From assembly GCA_964631605.1 (NCBI GenBank), contig CAZVYG010000058.1:1-34480 (forward strand): DNA of 34,480 bases, given 5' to 3'. This DNA is from JARKQH01 sp964631605. GTDB taxonomy: Bacteria; Verrucomicrobiota; Verrucomicrobiia; Limisphaerales; UBA8199. Under the pieces are notes generated by a model. The model did no database searches. It saw only the letters and a list, made by a program, of their open reading frames with translations, and was not told the DNA's origin. The first letter of the stretch is position 1. Every line of letters begins with the position of its first letter. This document shows, in pieces, positions 1 through 7,699 of this stretch. Both the position numbers and the translations under genes were made by a program.

Positions 1-332
1 CACCGGTCGGCGATGGCGAGAACGCCGACTTTGGCGATTTTATCGAGGACAAAAACTCGGAAAATCCGGTCGAGGTCACCAGCTTCAGCCTCCTCAAAGA
101 CAAGCTCTCCGGCGTTTTGTCCAGCCTCAGCGAACGCGAGCGGCAGGTGTTGGAATTGCGCTTCGGCTTCGGCGATGGCCAGGCACGCACCCTCGAGGAA
201 GTCGGACGCCAGTTTCGCGTCACCCGGGAGCGCATTCGCCAGATCGAAGCCAAGGCCCTCCGCAAAATGCGCCACCCCACGCGGCTCCGCCACCTCAATG
301 GCTTCCTCGAAGCCGACCAGCCCGAGGAGTAA
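1..332 (+). CDS. rpoD: RNA polymerase primary sigma factor (RpoD/SigA), C-terminal part
   Basis: This is the 3' end of a gene that starts left of the window; the readable frame begins at base 3. It encodes the last ~109 residues of a sigma-70 factor. The first residues (PVGDGENADFGDFIED) match the region 3/4 linker of primary sigma factors. Region 4 follows, with the SLSERERQVLELRFG helix and the DNA-recognition helix-turn-helix (TLEEVGRQFRVTRERIRQIE). It ends with the KALRKMRHPTR motif typical of housekeeping sigma factors, which contacts the -35 element. The protein directs core RNA polymerase to vegetative promoters. The short tail after the final helix is normal for RpoD. Family assignment is near certain. 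That it is the primary rather than an RpoS/RpoH-type factor is inferred from the linker and tail. Confidence 0.95.
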   Translation, partial: PVGDGENADFGDFIEDKNSENPVEVTSFSLLKDKLSGVLSSLSERERQVLELRFGFGDGQARTLEEVGRQFRVTRERIRQIEAKALRKMRHPTRLRHLNGFLEADQPEE

Positions 333-495
333 CCGCAAGCCGATGCACCGGGTGACCCAGCCCTGTCACGCCCGGCCTGCCAGCTTGAATTCCAGGAACG
401 GCAGCAGGTGCCCCCTCGGCTAAAGCATGCTTAAATCCAAAGTACAGGTTTGAAAAAACCCCCAGCCACGACTACGTTGCATCAGAGAGTCTTGT

Positions 496-1362
496 ATGCT
501 CGAGGACCGCTACTATATGCGACAATCGCCCTTTGATGGCCGCCGTTCGGCGACCGTCACCCTGCTGATTGTCAATGTGGTCTGTTTTTTACTTCAGTGG
601 GTGCTCTATCGTTTCACCGCCCACGATCTCGATCGTTATCTGGCCTTGAGCTTGTGGGGGATGCAACATGGCTACCTTTGGCAGTTGCTGACCTACCAGT
701 TCATGCACGCCGGGGTCCTCCATCTTCTTTTCAATTGCTGGGCCATTTACGTCTTTGGTCGCGACGTCGAGGATGCCCTCGGCCTCAAACGCTTTCTCGT
801 GCTCTACCTCGCCAGCGGGATTCTTGGCGGAATGTTCCAAATCCTCATGGGGGTGCTTATTGGCGGCGGGTTTGGTGGGGCCGTTGTCGGAGCCTCGGCG
901 GCTGCGTTCGGCCTGGCGGCCGCGTTTGCGGTTCTCTTTCCCGACCGTCTGCTGTTGTTGTTCTTCATTATCCCCATGCGGGCCAAGTACTTGCTGCTCA
1001 TTTGCGGTGTTCTGGCGCTGCTTGGCATTCTGTCTCCCGGCGACAACATTGCTCATGCCGCGCACTTGGGCGGCATGGTCTTTGGAGTGTTCTTTATCCG
1101 CTACGCAATGCACTGGGATTGGACCTGGTCCAGGACCGCCCGGACACGCCCGGCCAAACCGATGGTGAGGGTTATCCCGGGCAGAGGGTCAACTTGGAAC
1201 CGCGCCAAGCCGGTCATCACCGATGACCTGCCCCCAGAGGAATTCCTCAGCAAGGAAGTGGACCCTATTCTCGACAAGATCTCCGCACACGGGATTCAGA
1301 GCCTGACAGAGCGCGAACGCCGCATTCTCGAGGCCGCCCGCGAGCGCATGGCGAGACGCTAA
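496..1362 (+). CDS. Rhomboid family intramembrane serine protease with C-terminal cytoplasmic domain
   Basis: 288 residues with about six transmembrane helices between residues 20 and 205. Rhomboid hallmarks are visible: the HxxxxHxxFN element around H71-N80, the nucleophile motif GAS with Ser134, and HAAHLGG with catalytic His190 in the last membrane helix. These form the Ser-His dyad that cuts single-pass membrane proteins within the bilayer. Residues ~245-288 form a charged cytoplasmic tail (LDKISAHGIQSL then TERERRILEAARERM) resembling the small DUF6576-type domain found behind rhomboids in several phyla. The start at 496 has no strong Shine-Dalgarno sequence, and the in-frame Met8 could also serve. 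It is the first gene of a run with very small gaps (7 bases to the TPR gene, then overlaps), so it is probably co-transcribed with the glycosyltransferase and acyltransferase downstream. The substrate is unknown. Confidence 0.9.
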   Translation: MLEDRYYMRQSPFDGRRSATVTLLIVNVVCFLLQWVLYRFTAHDLDRYLALSLWGMQHGYLWQLLTYQFMHAGVLHLLFNCWAIYVFGRDVEDALGLKRFLVLYLASGILGGMFQILMGVLIGGGFGGAVVGASAAAFGLAAAFAVLFPDRLLLLFFIIPMRAKYLLLICGVLALLGILSPGDNIAHAAHLGGMVFGVFFIRYAMHWDWTWSRTARTRPAKPMVRVIPGRGSTWNRAKPVITDDLPPEEFLSKEVDPILDKISAHGIQSLTERERRILEAARERMARR

Positions 1363-1369
1363 CCGGGAC

Positions 1370-2179
1370 ATGAGGCTTTGGCTGACCGCAGGGATATTGA
1401 CAATCGGCGTTCTGGCTTCCGCGCAGGACCTCGCGGAATCCCTCGCCCGGGCCGGGGTGACGGAGTTCAACGCGGCCTACCGCGCGTGGGATGGCGACCG
1501 CTTCAAGTCTGCGGCTGACCAATTCCGCCAGGCGACCAGCAACGACCCCACCCGCAGCCTTTATTTTTACTGGCTGGGGACGGCGCACTTTCATCAGATG
1601 CTTCAACTGCGGTCGCAGGGGGCCACGCGCGCCAACCAGGCCGCCGCAGAGGCGGCCATGGACGCGGCCTTGGCGGCTCTCAACACCGCGGTAAAGCTCG
1701 ACGACCGCCACGCTGAAAGCCACGCTCTACTTGGCACGCTCTACGGCATGCGAATTGGCGGCAACCTGATGCGAGCGGTCCGTTTTGGACCCCGCGTCCA
1801 GAAGCATCGCGACAGGGCGCTGGCTTGCGGCCCTGAAAACCCTCGCGTGCTTTACCTAATGGGAACGTGCCAGTTCAGCACCGCCAAAAAACCGCCGGCG
1901 CTGCGCGAGGCGCTTGCCACGTTGCAGGCTGCGGAAAAGTGGTTTGCAGCCGAGGCCCGGCAGCCGGCCGGACCGCTGGACCCGAGATGGGGTTACAGTT
2001 CCGATCTCACCTTTATCGGCCGCGTGTACGAAGGGCTCGGCCAGCAAACCGAGGCGGAACAATACTTCCGCAAAGCGTTGCTGCTCCATCCCGCCGACCA
2101 CGAGGCGCAGGCGGGACTGGCCCGCGTAACCGGCCAGAGGGGTCCCCAAACCGGAACAGGGCCATGGGACCGGCGTTGA
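1370..2179 (+). CDS. Exported tetratricopeptide-repeat protein
   Basis: 269 residues beginning with a likely signal peptide (MRLWLTAGILTIGVLASAQ). The body is helical with TPR-like units: an N-terminal unit around residues 30-60 (FNAAYRAWDGDRFKSAADQF), a central unit around residues 105-130 (LNTAVKLDDRHAESHALLG), and a C-terminal unit near residues 215-250 (IGRVYEGLGQQTEAEQYF). TPRs are protein-protein interaction scaffolds; no catalytic motif is seen. It begins 7 bases after the rhomboid stop, and its 3' end overlaps the glycosyltransferase start by 16 bases, which implies translational coupling. A periplasmic adaptor role is inferred from the signal peptide. No specific function can be named. 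Confidence 0.8.
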   Translation: MRLWLTAGILTIGVLASAQDLAESLARAGVTEFNAAYRAWDGDRFKSAADQFRQATSNDPTRSLYFYWLGTAHFHQMLQLRSQGATRANQAAAEAAMDAALAALNTAVKLDDRHAESHALLGTLYGMRIGGNLMRAVRFGPRVQKHRDRALACGPENPRVLYLMGTCQFSTAKKPPALREALATLQAAEKWFAAEARQPAGPLDPRWGYSSDLTFIGRVYEGLGQQTEAEQYFRKALLLHPADHEAQAGLARVTGQRGPQTGTGPWDRR

Positions 2180-3213
2180 TTCTGTTGCTCGTGACCCTGG
2201 GGCTGTGGGCGGCTGGGTTTGCCTTGGCCGCCCGCCTCCGACCCCGGCCTTCAAAAGCCGCCTCACCCTCCAATTTCAGCGTAAGTGTGATCATTCCCGC
2301 CCGCAACGAGGAACATAATCTCCCGCGTCTCCTGCGCTCCCTGACCAGCCAATCCCTTGCTCCGCGCGAAATCATCGTGGTGGACGACGGCTCGACGGAT
2401 CGGACGGCGCACGTCGCCCGGGAACTGGGAGCAAAGGTTTTGGCTTCAGCCCCCTTGCCGCCGGGCTGGCGTGGAAAAACCTGGGCCTGCCATCAGGGCG
2501 CAAAGGCCGCCGCTGGCGAGTGGCTGCTTTTCGTGGATGCAGATACCTGGTTCGAACCCTCGGGACTGGAAAAGGCCCTGTCTGCATATGTCGGCGGCGC
2601 CTTCTCCGCCGGGCCTTACCATGCCGTCGAGCGTTTGTACGAGCATTTGTCCCTCTTTTTCAATCTCAACATGGTTGCAGGCACCGTTCCGGATGGATTG
2701 TTCGGGCAGATGTTGCTGGTGGACCGGCAGAGTTATTGGCGCGTTGGCGGACACGACGCGGTTCGAGGGCGAATCCTCGAGAACTTCAGCCTCGCGGCTC
2801 AGTTCCGAGCGGCCGGTATCTGCGTGCGAAGTGCGGCCGGTCGCGGCATACTGTCCTTTCGCATGTATCCCAACGGGATGAGAGAGCTGATACAAGGCTG
2901 GACCAAGGGATTCGCCTCCGGTGCGGGCAAGACCCCGCGTGGAACTTTGCTTCTGCTTGTGGGATGGATGATCGGCCTGATGCTGGCGCCCTTGGGCGGG
3001 GTGATTTCCGGGGATTGGCCGGCCTGGGCGGCGGTCTATCTCCTGTGTGCGGGCCAGGTTGGCTGGTTTGGCCGGCAGATCGGGTCCTTCCGCTGGTACA
3101 CCGCGGCGCTGTATCCGGTTGCCTTGATGTTTTTCTTCATCCTCTTCGCGTGGTCGGTCCTGCGCTCCGGCAAAAAGGTGCGATGGAAAGGGAGGGAAAT
3201 CGTTGCGGATTGA
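2164..3213 (+). CDS. crtQ: Family 2 glycosyltransferase, CrtQ-like (diaponeurosporenoate glucosyltransferase type)
   Basis: 349 residues, chosen from ATG 2164 because residues 2-25 then form the expected N-terminal membrane anchor; the frame stays open further upstream but that overlaps the TPR gene. The GT2 nucleotide-sugar domain shows VSVIIPARNEE (~40-50), VVDDGSTDRT (72-81), the CrtQ-like GWRGKTWACHQGA (101-113), DADTW with the metal-binding DxD at D125-D127, and RILENFSLA (~203-211). Two or three membrane helices follow (~261-333), with WKGREI at the end. In Staphylococcus, CrtQ glucosylates a C30 carotenoid acid; the linked CrtO-like gene supports the same pair here. Substrate identity is inferred: hopanoid or other lipid glycosylation is possible. 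It overlaps the next gene by 11 bases. Confidence in GT2 is high, in CrtQ function moderate. Confidence 0.8.
   Translation: MGPALILLLVTLGLWAAGFALAARLRPRPSKAASPSNFSVSVIIPARNEEHNLPRLLRSLTSQSLAPREIIVVDDGSTDRTAHVARELGAKVLASAPLPPGWRGKTWACHQGAKAAAGEWLLFVDADTWFEPSGLEKALSAYVGGAFSAGPYHAVERLYEHLSLFFNLNMVAGTVPDGLFGQMLLVDRQSYWRVGGHDAVRGRILENFSLAAQFRAAGICVRSAAGRGILSFRMYPNGMRELIQGWTKGFASGAGKTPRGTLLLLVGWMIGLMLAPLGGVISGDWPAWAAVYLLCAGQVGWFGRQIGSFRWYTAALYPVALMFFFILFAWSVLRSGKKVRWKGREIVAD
3191..3205 (+). promoter_or_regulatory. Ribosome binding site and TTG start of the crtO-like gene
   Basis: GGAGGG at 3191-3196, then six bases, then TTG at 3203. This strong Shine-Dalgarno sequence lies inside the 3' end of the glycosyltransferase gene and fixes the unusual TTG start of the acyltransferase. 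No in-frame ATG gives a sensible N-terminus. Confidence 0.7.
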
Positions 3214-3673
3214 TTTGCCAATCGAATGGATCATCGTCCTGAACCTTGGTGGTTGGCCGGTGATTCAATTAGGGCTGGCCTGGCTGTTCACGCGAATGCC
3301 GGCGGCCTGGTTCAGCAACCCGCCCGCCGCTTGTGCCTGGGAGCAAAACGGACGCTTTTACGAGCGTGTGGTTGGAATCAAGCGGTGGAAGAACCGTTTG
3401 CCAGACGGGGCGCGCTGGTTTGCCGGCGGTTTTCCCAAAGGGCACCTGGGGGGACGGGACCCGGCTTACGTTCAATTGTTCGTGCGCGAAACCTGGCGCG
3501 GCGAACTTTGCCACTGGGCGGCCATGGGCTTTGCGCCGCTGTTCTTTCTCTGGAACCCGTGGTGGGCCGATCTGGTTATGGTGGCTTACGCCGTTAGCTC
3601 AAATCTGCCGTGCATCCTCGCCCAGCGCTATAACCGGGCCCGGTTTCAGAAGCTCCTCCACCGGGTTGCCTGA
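3203..3673 (+). CDS. crtO: CrtO-like glycosyl-4,4'-diaponeurosporenoate acyltransferase
   Basis: 156 residues, close to the ~165 of staphylococcal CrtO. Conserved family landmarks can be read in order: a first membrane helix (residues ~8-28), the short G-x-FYE near residue 50, RWKNRLPDG (~60-68), the central RETWRGELCHW (~93-103), a second membrane segment (~105-135) and the C-terminal QRYNRARFQKLL. In the staphyloxanthin pathway this integral membrane enzyme esterifies the sugar of the glycosylated carotenoid with a fatty acid. Its position right behind a CrtQ-like gene with 11 bases of overlap makes a glycosylate-then-acylate pair very likely. The lipid core in this organism is not shown by the sequence: no crtM, crtN or crtP is present in the window. 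Confidence 0.8.
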   Translation: MRIDLPIEWIIVLNLGGWPVIQLGLAWLFTRMPAAWFSNPPAACAWEQNGRFYERVVGIKRWKNRLPDGARWFAGGFPKGHLGGRDPAYVQLFVRETWRGELCHWAAMGFAPLFFLWNPWWADLVMVAYAVSSNLPCILAQRYNRARFQKLLHRVA

Positions 3674-3792
3674 TCCCCGTAGTGCGGCGCGCTTTTGCTC
3701 GACAAATGTCACCTTTTCTGCAGAATGATTAAGGTCGCTGAAAAGCGAGTGTGTATGAGTAAGAATCAGCTTCTTTTTCCGGGTGACGCGTC

Positions 3793-4863
3793 ATGACAGC
3801 GTCGTGCCTTTCTTGCGGGCGTCTGATGAGGTGGGGGAGCATGATCCTTGCCCTGGCCGGCGCAGTTTGCCGAACCAGTCTGTCGCAGGGCTTCCCAAAT
3901 ACAGAAATCATCAATCCCGATGGCCCCATCACCCGCATCACCGTTGGCGTGGACGGCTCGCTGCAACTCGAGCACCAAAGCTTTGGGCTAACCGGCCACT
4001 TTTTTCCCAACATGGTGGCCCCCGCGGATAGTGGGTTTTTCATAAGAAACAACGGCATCGTGGTCGGCATGGATTACATGCGCCACACTCAGTCGGCGGC
4101 CACTTCCTTGAGGGCCTTTCCGTTTCATCCCATCTCCCAGCAGTCCAGCCCGGACGGCCTGGTCGTGACGACCGTGATGGATAACCGCGAGGACCTCAGT
4201 GGCGTTTCCCTCACCGTCACCCAGGTCGTCGCCTACGTTCCCGGCGACTCCTGGATCCTGGTCCGCAACACCGTCGTCAACCAAAACTCCACCAACCTCG
4301 CCGTGGACCTCTTTGCCGCGGCGGATATCTACCTCGCGGGTGATGACAAAAGCCTCAGCCACCTGAACACCGACTGCGAGCGCGTGGCGGTGGGCGGCAC
4401 CACCACGGACCGCAGTTTCTTTTTGTTTCTGCAGGCGGCTCCCGACAGTCCCCTGCCAACCTCTTACCAAGAGGACCTCTACGGCCTCATTTGGATCACA
4501 ATCGGAGACGGGCTGCACTTTGCCAACACGACCAACGCGGAATATATTGACAATGGAGCCGGCTTGGAATGGCAAGCGGTGGATATCCCCGCCAGCGGCA
4601 GCTATACCGTTTGCTACTATTGGGGCCTGGGCACCCTGCCCTGCGTTCCGCCGGGTGTCGGAAGCCGCCAATGCCTGCGTCCGCCCATCGTTGAGGGAAC
4701 CAATGTGCTGCTCCGTTGGGACTACCCCGGCTGGCTTCTGCTCAGCGCGACCAATCCGTTCGGGGGGCCCTGGAATCCTCTGCCCATTCCGCTCAACACC
4801 AATGCGGCGGTCGTCCCGCTAGCTTCCGCCTCGAGCCTGTATTTCCGCCTCCAGCGGCCGTGA
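3793..4863 (+). CDS. Secreted protein of unknown function with verrucomicrobial C-terminal domain
   Basis: 356 residues; I do not recognise the main domain. The N-terminus looks like a signal peptide; ATG 3826 (MRWGSMILALAGA) gives a better one than ATG 3793, so the start is uncertain. Residues ~35-290 are rich in alternating hydrophobic stretches and Thr/Asn/Gly, as in a beta-sandwich (for example LVVTTVMDNREDLSGVSLTV and LAVDLFAAADIYLAGDD), with no obvious catalytic motif. Residues ~300-356 (VLLRWDYPGWLLLSATN and then SASSLYFRL) match the small domain that ends many exported proteins of this lineage; a related ending is present in the GH2 protein of this window. It lies 12 bases before the DUF3616 gene, so the two may be one transcript. 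An extracytoplasmic binding or structural role is inferred only. Confidence 0.7.
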   Translation: MTASCLSCGRLMRWGSMILALAGAVCRTSLSQGFPNTEIINPDGPITRITVGVDGSLQLEHQSFGLTGHFFPNMVAPADSGFFIRNNGIVVGMDYMRHTQSAATSLRAFPFHPISQQSSPDGLVVTTVMDNREDLSGVSLTVTQVVAYVPGDSWILVRNTVVNQNSTNLAVDLFAAADIYLAGDDKSLSHLNTDCERVAVGGTTTDRSFFLFLQAAPDSPLPTSYQEDLYGLIWITIGDGLHFANTTNAEYIDNGAGLEWQAVDIPASGSYTVCYYWGLGTLPCVPPGVGSRQCLRPPIVEGTNVLLRWDYPGWLLLSATNPFGGPWNPLPIPLNTNAAVVPLASASSLYFRLQRP

Positions 4864-4875
4864 GCCGTTTGACTG

Positions 4876-5940
4876 ATGCATGACTTGTCGAGTCTCCTCC
4901 GGAGCCGCCCGTCAACCGGGCTGCGCGAGCTGGCGCGAACCGCATGGCTGGTCGCAGCCGCTGTCTTCCTTCTGATCCACCCTCCGCAGCTTTCGGCGGC
5001 GGACCACTCGGTTCGGGTTTACCACGGCCTCTGCGACGCGTCTGCCGCGGAAACCCTGGACGCCGGTTTTTTCGTCGTGGGTGACGACGAAGACAATGTT
5101 CTGCGTGTTTATCACCGCGAGGGTGGTTCCTTGCCGGTAGCCTCGCTGAATCTGTCACCTTTTCTTCAGAGCGACCCCCAGCACCCTGAGGCCGATCTCG
5201 AAGCCGCCGCGCGAATTGGCAACCTGGTGTATTGGATCACCTCGCACGGCCAAAATGCCGACGGCAAGCGGAGACCCAGCCGCCGTCGTTTTTTTGCCAC
5301 CCAGACCAGCGTGAGCAACGGCGTGCCGCGCCTGGCTCCCGTAGGCCGGCCGTACACCCAACTGGTTCAGGATCTGACTGCCGATCCGCGGTTCACCCGT
5401 TTCAACTTCGCCGCAGCCGCCCAACTCCCCCCCAAAAACGCCGGCGCGCTCAATATCGAAGGCCTGGCGCCAAGTCCAGACGGCCATCTTTGGATTGGCT
5501 TTCGCAACCCCATTCGCAAGGAGGGCGCCTTGTTAATCCCGCTGCTGAATCCTGCCGCAGTCATCCACGGCGCGCGCGCCAAACTGGGCGACCCTGTCCT
5601 ACTGCCTTTGGGCGGCCGGGGCATTCGCAGCATCACCGACTGGGGCTCACAGTACGTGCTCGTCGCCGGCTCTTACGACGGCAAAGGCCGCTCCGAACTC
5701 TTTTTGTGGAACGGATCGGAAATCGCGCCACGTTTGCTGAACTGTCCGCCGCTCAAAGGATTCAATCCCGAAGCCCTGGCCCGTTTCCCCGGCGCCACCC
5801 CCGAACAGGATGAACTCCTGATTGTCAGCGACGATGGCAATGTTCCCATCGGCGGCAAGCCGTGCAAACAACTCAAAGACCCCAGCCAAAAACAGTTCCG
5901 AGCCCAGATTCTATCCGCCAACGATCTTCGCGAACCCTGA
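4876..5940 (+). CDS. Exported DUF3616 domain protein
   Basis: 354 residues. After an Arg-rich n-region there is a hydrophobic signal segment (residues ~22-40) ending at LSAAD. The rest matches DUF3616, a beta-propeller-like family of unknown function: DLEAAARIGNLVYWITSHG (~115-133), the basic KRRPSRRRFFAT that follows, LNIEGLAPSPDGHLWIGFRNP (~193-213), SITDWGSQYVLVAGSY and the final LIVSDDG. The repeated pattern of 'phrase then Asp/Gly turn' suits a propeller. It follows the unknown secreted gene by 12 bases. No enzymatic residues are recognised. The family name is solid; function is unknown. Confidence 0.85.
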   Translation: MHDLSSLLRSRPSTGLRELARTAWLVAAAVFLLIHPPQLSAADHSVRVYHGLCDASAAETLDAGFFVVGDDEDNVLRVYHREGGSLPVASLNLSPFLQSDPQHPEADLEAAARIGNLVYWITSHGQNADGKRRPSRRRFFATQTSVSNGVPRLAPVGRPYTQLVQDLTADPRFTRFNFAAAAQLPPKNAGALNIEGLAPSPDGHLWIGFRNPIRKEGALLIPLLNPAAVIHGARAKLGDPVLLPLGGRGIRSITDWGSQYVLVAGSYDGKGRSELFLWNGSEIAPRLLNCPPLKGFNPEALARFPGATPEQDELLIVSDDGNVPIGGKPCKQLKDPSQKQFRAQILSANDLREP

Positions 5941-6054
5941 GTCGGAGCGTCATGGGTGACGCCCGCGACGGGTTCTCTGATAACTCGTTCGGGGAGGGGG
6001 CTTGCCGGCGGATTGGCTTGAGCGCCAGCGCCAAACCGCGGAACATGAGCGGCA

Positions 6055-6573
6055 ATGATAAAACGGCTTGGGCTGGCGCTGGAGCGTTGCCTTCTCTACA
6101 ATCTGATTCGGTTGTTGCGCATTCGCGGTCAGAGCGAACGGGTGGCGCGGGGTTTTGCTCTCGGGCTGGTGATCAATTTCTTTCCAACCTTCGGTTTTGG
6201 AGTGCTCGTGTCGGGATTTGTGGCCAAGCTGCTGGGAGGCAACGGCGTTGCCGGCCTCGTCGGGGGCGCAACGCTTTCATTCTTCTGGCCGGCGCTCTTT
6301 TACCTGAACCTGCGCACCGGCAGCCTTTTTGCACGGCCCCCCGTCGTGATCGAGGGCTTGGAGGATGTAACCGAGAAGACCATCAAGGCGCTGGTTTGGG
6401 GGCAAACCTTTACCTTGGGCGCGGTCGTCAACAGTCTGATCGCCGGCCTGACGGTGTACCTCCTCTTGCGCGGGGTTTACCGACAAATCCGCCCGAGGGC
6501 ACTGGAATACTTCCGCCACCACGCGCGGGACCACCAGCGCCGTTTCCAACGACCCCGGCGGCGTCCGGCGTGA
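6055..6573 (+). CDS. DUF2062 domain membrane protein
   Basis: 172 residues with three predicted membrane segments (~35-60, 63-82 and 120-143). The sequence GFALGLVINFFPTFGFG with the following GGNGVAGLVGGATLSFFWPALFYLN is characteristic of DUF2062, where the 'ARGFALGxxxxFxP..G' and 'NP/FWPALFY' elements are conserved. The C-terminus is very basic (HHARDHQRRFQRPRRRP). The family has no established biochemical role; members are sometimes fused to or placed beside glycosyltransferases. The gene ends one base before the stop of mrpG on the other strand, so the two transcripts converge with no intergenic space and no visible terminator. Confidence 0.85.
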   Translation: MIKRLGLALERCLLYNLIRLLRIRGQSERVARGFALGLVINFFPTFGFGVLVSGFVAKLLGGNGVAGLVGGATLSFFWPALFYLNLRTGSLFARPPVVIEGLEDVTEKTIKALVWGQTFTLGAVVNSLIAGLTVYLLLRGVYRQIRPRALEYFRHHARDHQRRFQRPRRRPA

Positions 6574-6574
6574 T

Positions 6575-6904
6575 TCACTCCGGTTTCTTCAAGCGGTGAT
6601 CATCCATGGGGCGGTGCCGCCATCGCGGAATGTCCCTGCGGAAGGCCAGCAAGGCGACCAGATGGCTGCCCACGGGGATGGTCACCACCTGAAAGAAAAC
6701 CGCCAGCAGAATCTTCAGCGTGGTCTGTTTCTCGCCCTGCGCCACCCACAAGCCGAGAAGCATTAGAAAAATGCCCAGCGTCAGCGCCTTGGCGACCGCG
6801 TGCGAACGGCACAGCACATCGGGCAGGCGCAGCACGCCAATGGCGGAGGCAAGAATGAGCAAGGCCCCGCTCAGAACCAGAATGGCAGTCAGAAGCTCAG
6901 TCAT
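6575..6904 (-). CDS. mrpG: Mrp Na+/H+ antiporter subunit G
   Basis: 109 residues, the usual MrpG/MnhG/PhaG size, with three membrane helices (~5-25, 35-58, 64-90). The conserved segment ASAIGVLRLPDVLCRSHAVAK (residues ~20-40) is the MrpG signature, usually read as 'GxxRLPDxYxRxHAxxK'. It is the last gene of the operon and overlaps mrpF by 8 bases. As part of the hetero-oligomeric Mrp complex it is needed for assembly and activity of the cation/proton antiporter in the cytoplasmic membrane. Confidence 0.93.
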   Translation of the reverse strand: MTELLTAILVLSGALLILASAIGVLRLPDVLCRSHAVAKALTLGIFLMLLGLWVAQGEKQTTLKILLAVFFQVVTIPVGSHLVALLAFRRDIPRWRHRPMDDHRLKKPE

Positions 6905-7223
6905 CTTCGAAAGGGGTCTCGGATTCGGGTTTGGCCAAAGTGGGCGGCCGGGTGCCGCTTTCCAAATCCTGCGTGCGGCTCAGGTAATACACGAACGCCA
7001 CCGTGCCGAAAAAGCCCAGCAAGGAAAAAATGAGAATCAATTCCACATACAGCGCCGTCCGCCACTGGATCGAAAGCAGCACAATCATTCCCACCGCAGA
7101 GGTGGTGATCAGGTCAAAGGCCATGATCCGGTCAATCACTGTCGGCCCGCGCGCCAGCCGAACCAGCCCCAACAAAATGGCCAGCGTCAGTATCGAAAAG
7201 GCGATGGACAGCACGGTGCTCAT
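6897..7223 (-). CDS. mrpF: Mrp Na+/H+ antiporter subunit F
   Basis: 108 residues with three membrane helices. The family signature LARGPTVIDRIMAFDLITT (residues ~23-41) contains the conserved Asp/Arg pair found in MrpF (formerly linked to a bile-acid efflux assignment). Its start codon shares one base with the mrpE stop (TAATG), and its end overlaps mrpG by 8 bases, so it is translationally coupled on both sides. The last ~20 residues are acidic and polar (KPESETPFEDD), a modest extension beyond typical MrpF. Confidence 0.93.
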   Translation of the reverse strand: MSTVLSIAFSILTLAILLGLVRLARGPTVIDRIMAFDLITTSAVGMIVLLSIQWRTALYVELILIFSLLGFFGTVAFVYYLSRTQDLESGTRPPTLAKPESETPFEDD

Positions 7224-7699
7224 TATCGGGTAAAGCTGAGAAGCCCCCGCTTCAGCACGCGGTCGAGCCGGGCTCGAACCGCCTCGGCGTCGCGCACGTC
7301 CAGCGTATGGAGCACCAGGGTTTTGAAATCGTCGCTCACCTCCACCGTCGTCGAGCCCGGAGTGAGCGAGATGCAGTAGGACAGCAACAGAATCTCGAAA
7401 GGCTTCAGGCCCGTCACGTCGTAGGTCATAAAGTTCGGATCAAGCGATTCTTTGGCCCGAAACAGGACAATCCAGACCATGTTGAGGTTGGCTGCCAGAA
7501 ACTCCGAGGCAAAAACCAGCAGAAAACGGCCCAGGGCATAAATCCGGCGAATGTAATCGCCGCTGCCCAAAACCCCGCGAAACAGGGCCAGCAGCACGAA
7601 TCCGAGCAGAAAGCCCAGGACAAAAACGCCCACGGAGGGCTCCGCGTTCAGCAGCAGCCAAATGACGGCGATGAGCAGGTTGAGCGCGAACGACTTCAT
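7223..7699 (-). CDS. mrpE: Mrp Na+/H+ antiporter subunit E
   Basis: 158 residues, typical of MrpE. Two N-terminal membrane helices (~5-40) and one around 55-78 precede a soluble alpha/beta portion. The family motif SYCISLTPGSTTVEVSDD (~108-125) is present in full. The protein is required for stability of the Mrp complex. It overlaps mrpD by four bases (ATGA) and mrpF by one. Confidence 0.93.
   Translation of the reverse strand: MKSFALNLLIAVIWLLLNAEPSVGVFVLGFLLGFVLLALFRGVLGSGDYIRRIYALGRFLLVFASEFLAANLNMVWIVLFRAKESLDPNFMTYDVTGLKPFEILLLSYCISLTPGSTTVEVSDDFKTLVLHTLDVRDAEAVRARLDRVLKRGLLSFTR

Noticed and set aside
423..432. Perfect 10-bp palindrome AAGCATGCTT between rpoD and the rhomboid gene
   Set aside because: It is short, a single copy, and has no associated promoter that I can place with confidence.
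450..478. TTGAAA / TACGTT promoter before the rhomboid gene
   Set aside because: The spacing is 17, but the -10 matches only three of six bases; too weak to list.
1867..2163. Upstream extension of the crtQ-like frame
   Set aside because: It lies wholly within the TPR gene, is Arg-rich and lacks homology. ATG 2164 places the membrane anchor at the N-terminus.
3754..3795. 13-codon small ORF whose TGA overlaps the ATG at 3793, as a leader peptide
   Set aside because: It has no Shine-Dalgarno sequence and no attenuator-like structure. The overlap is easily coincidental, and the true downstream start may be 3826.
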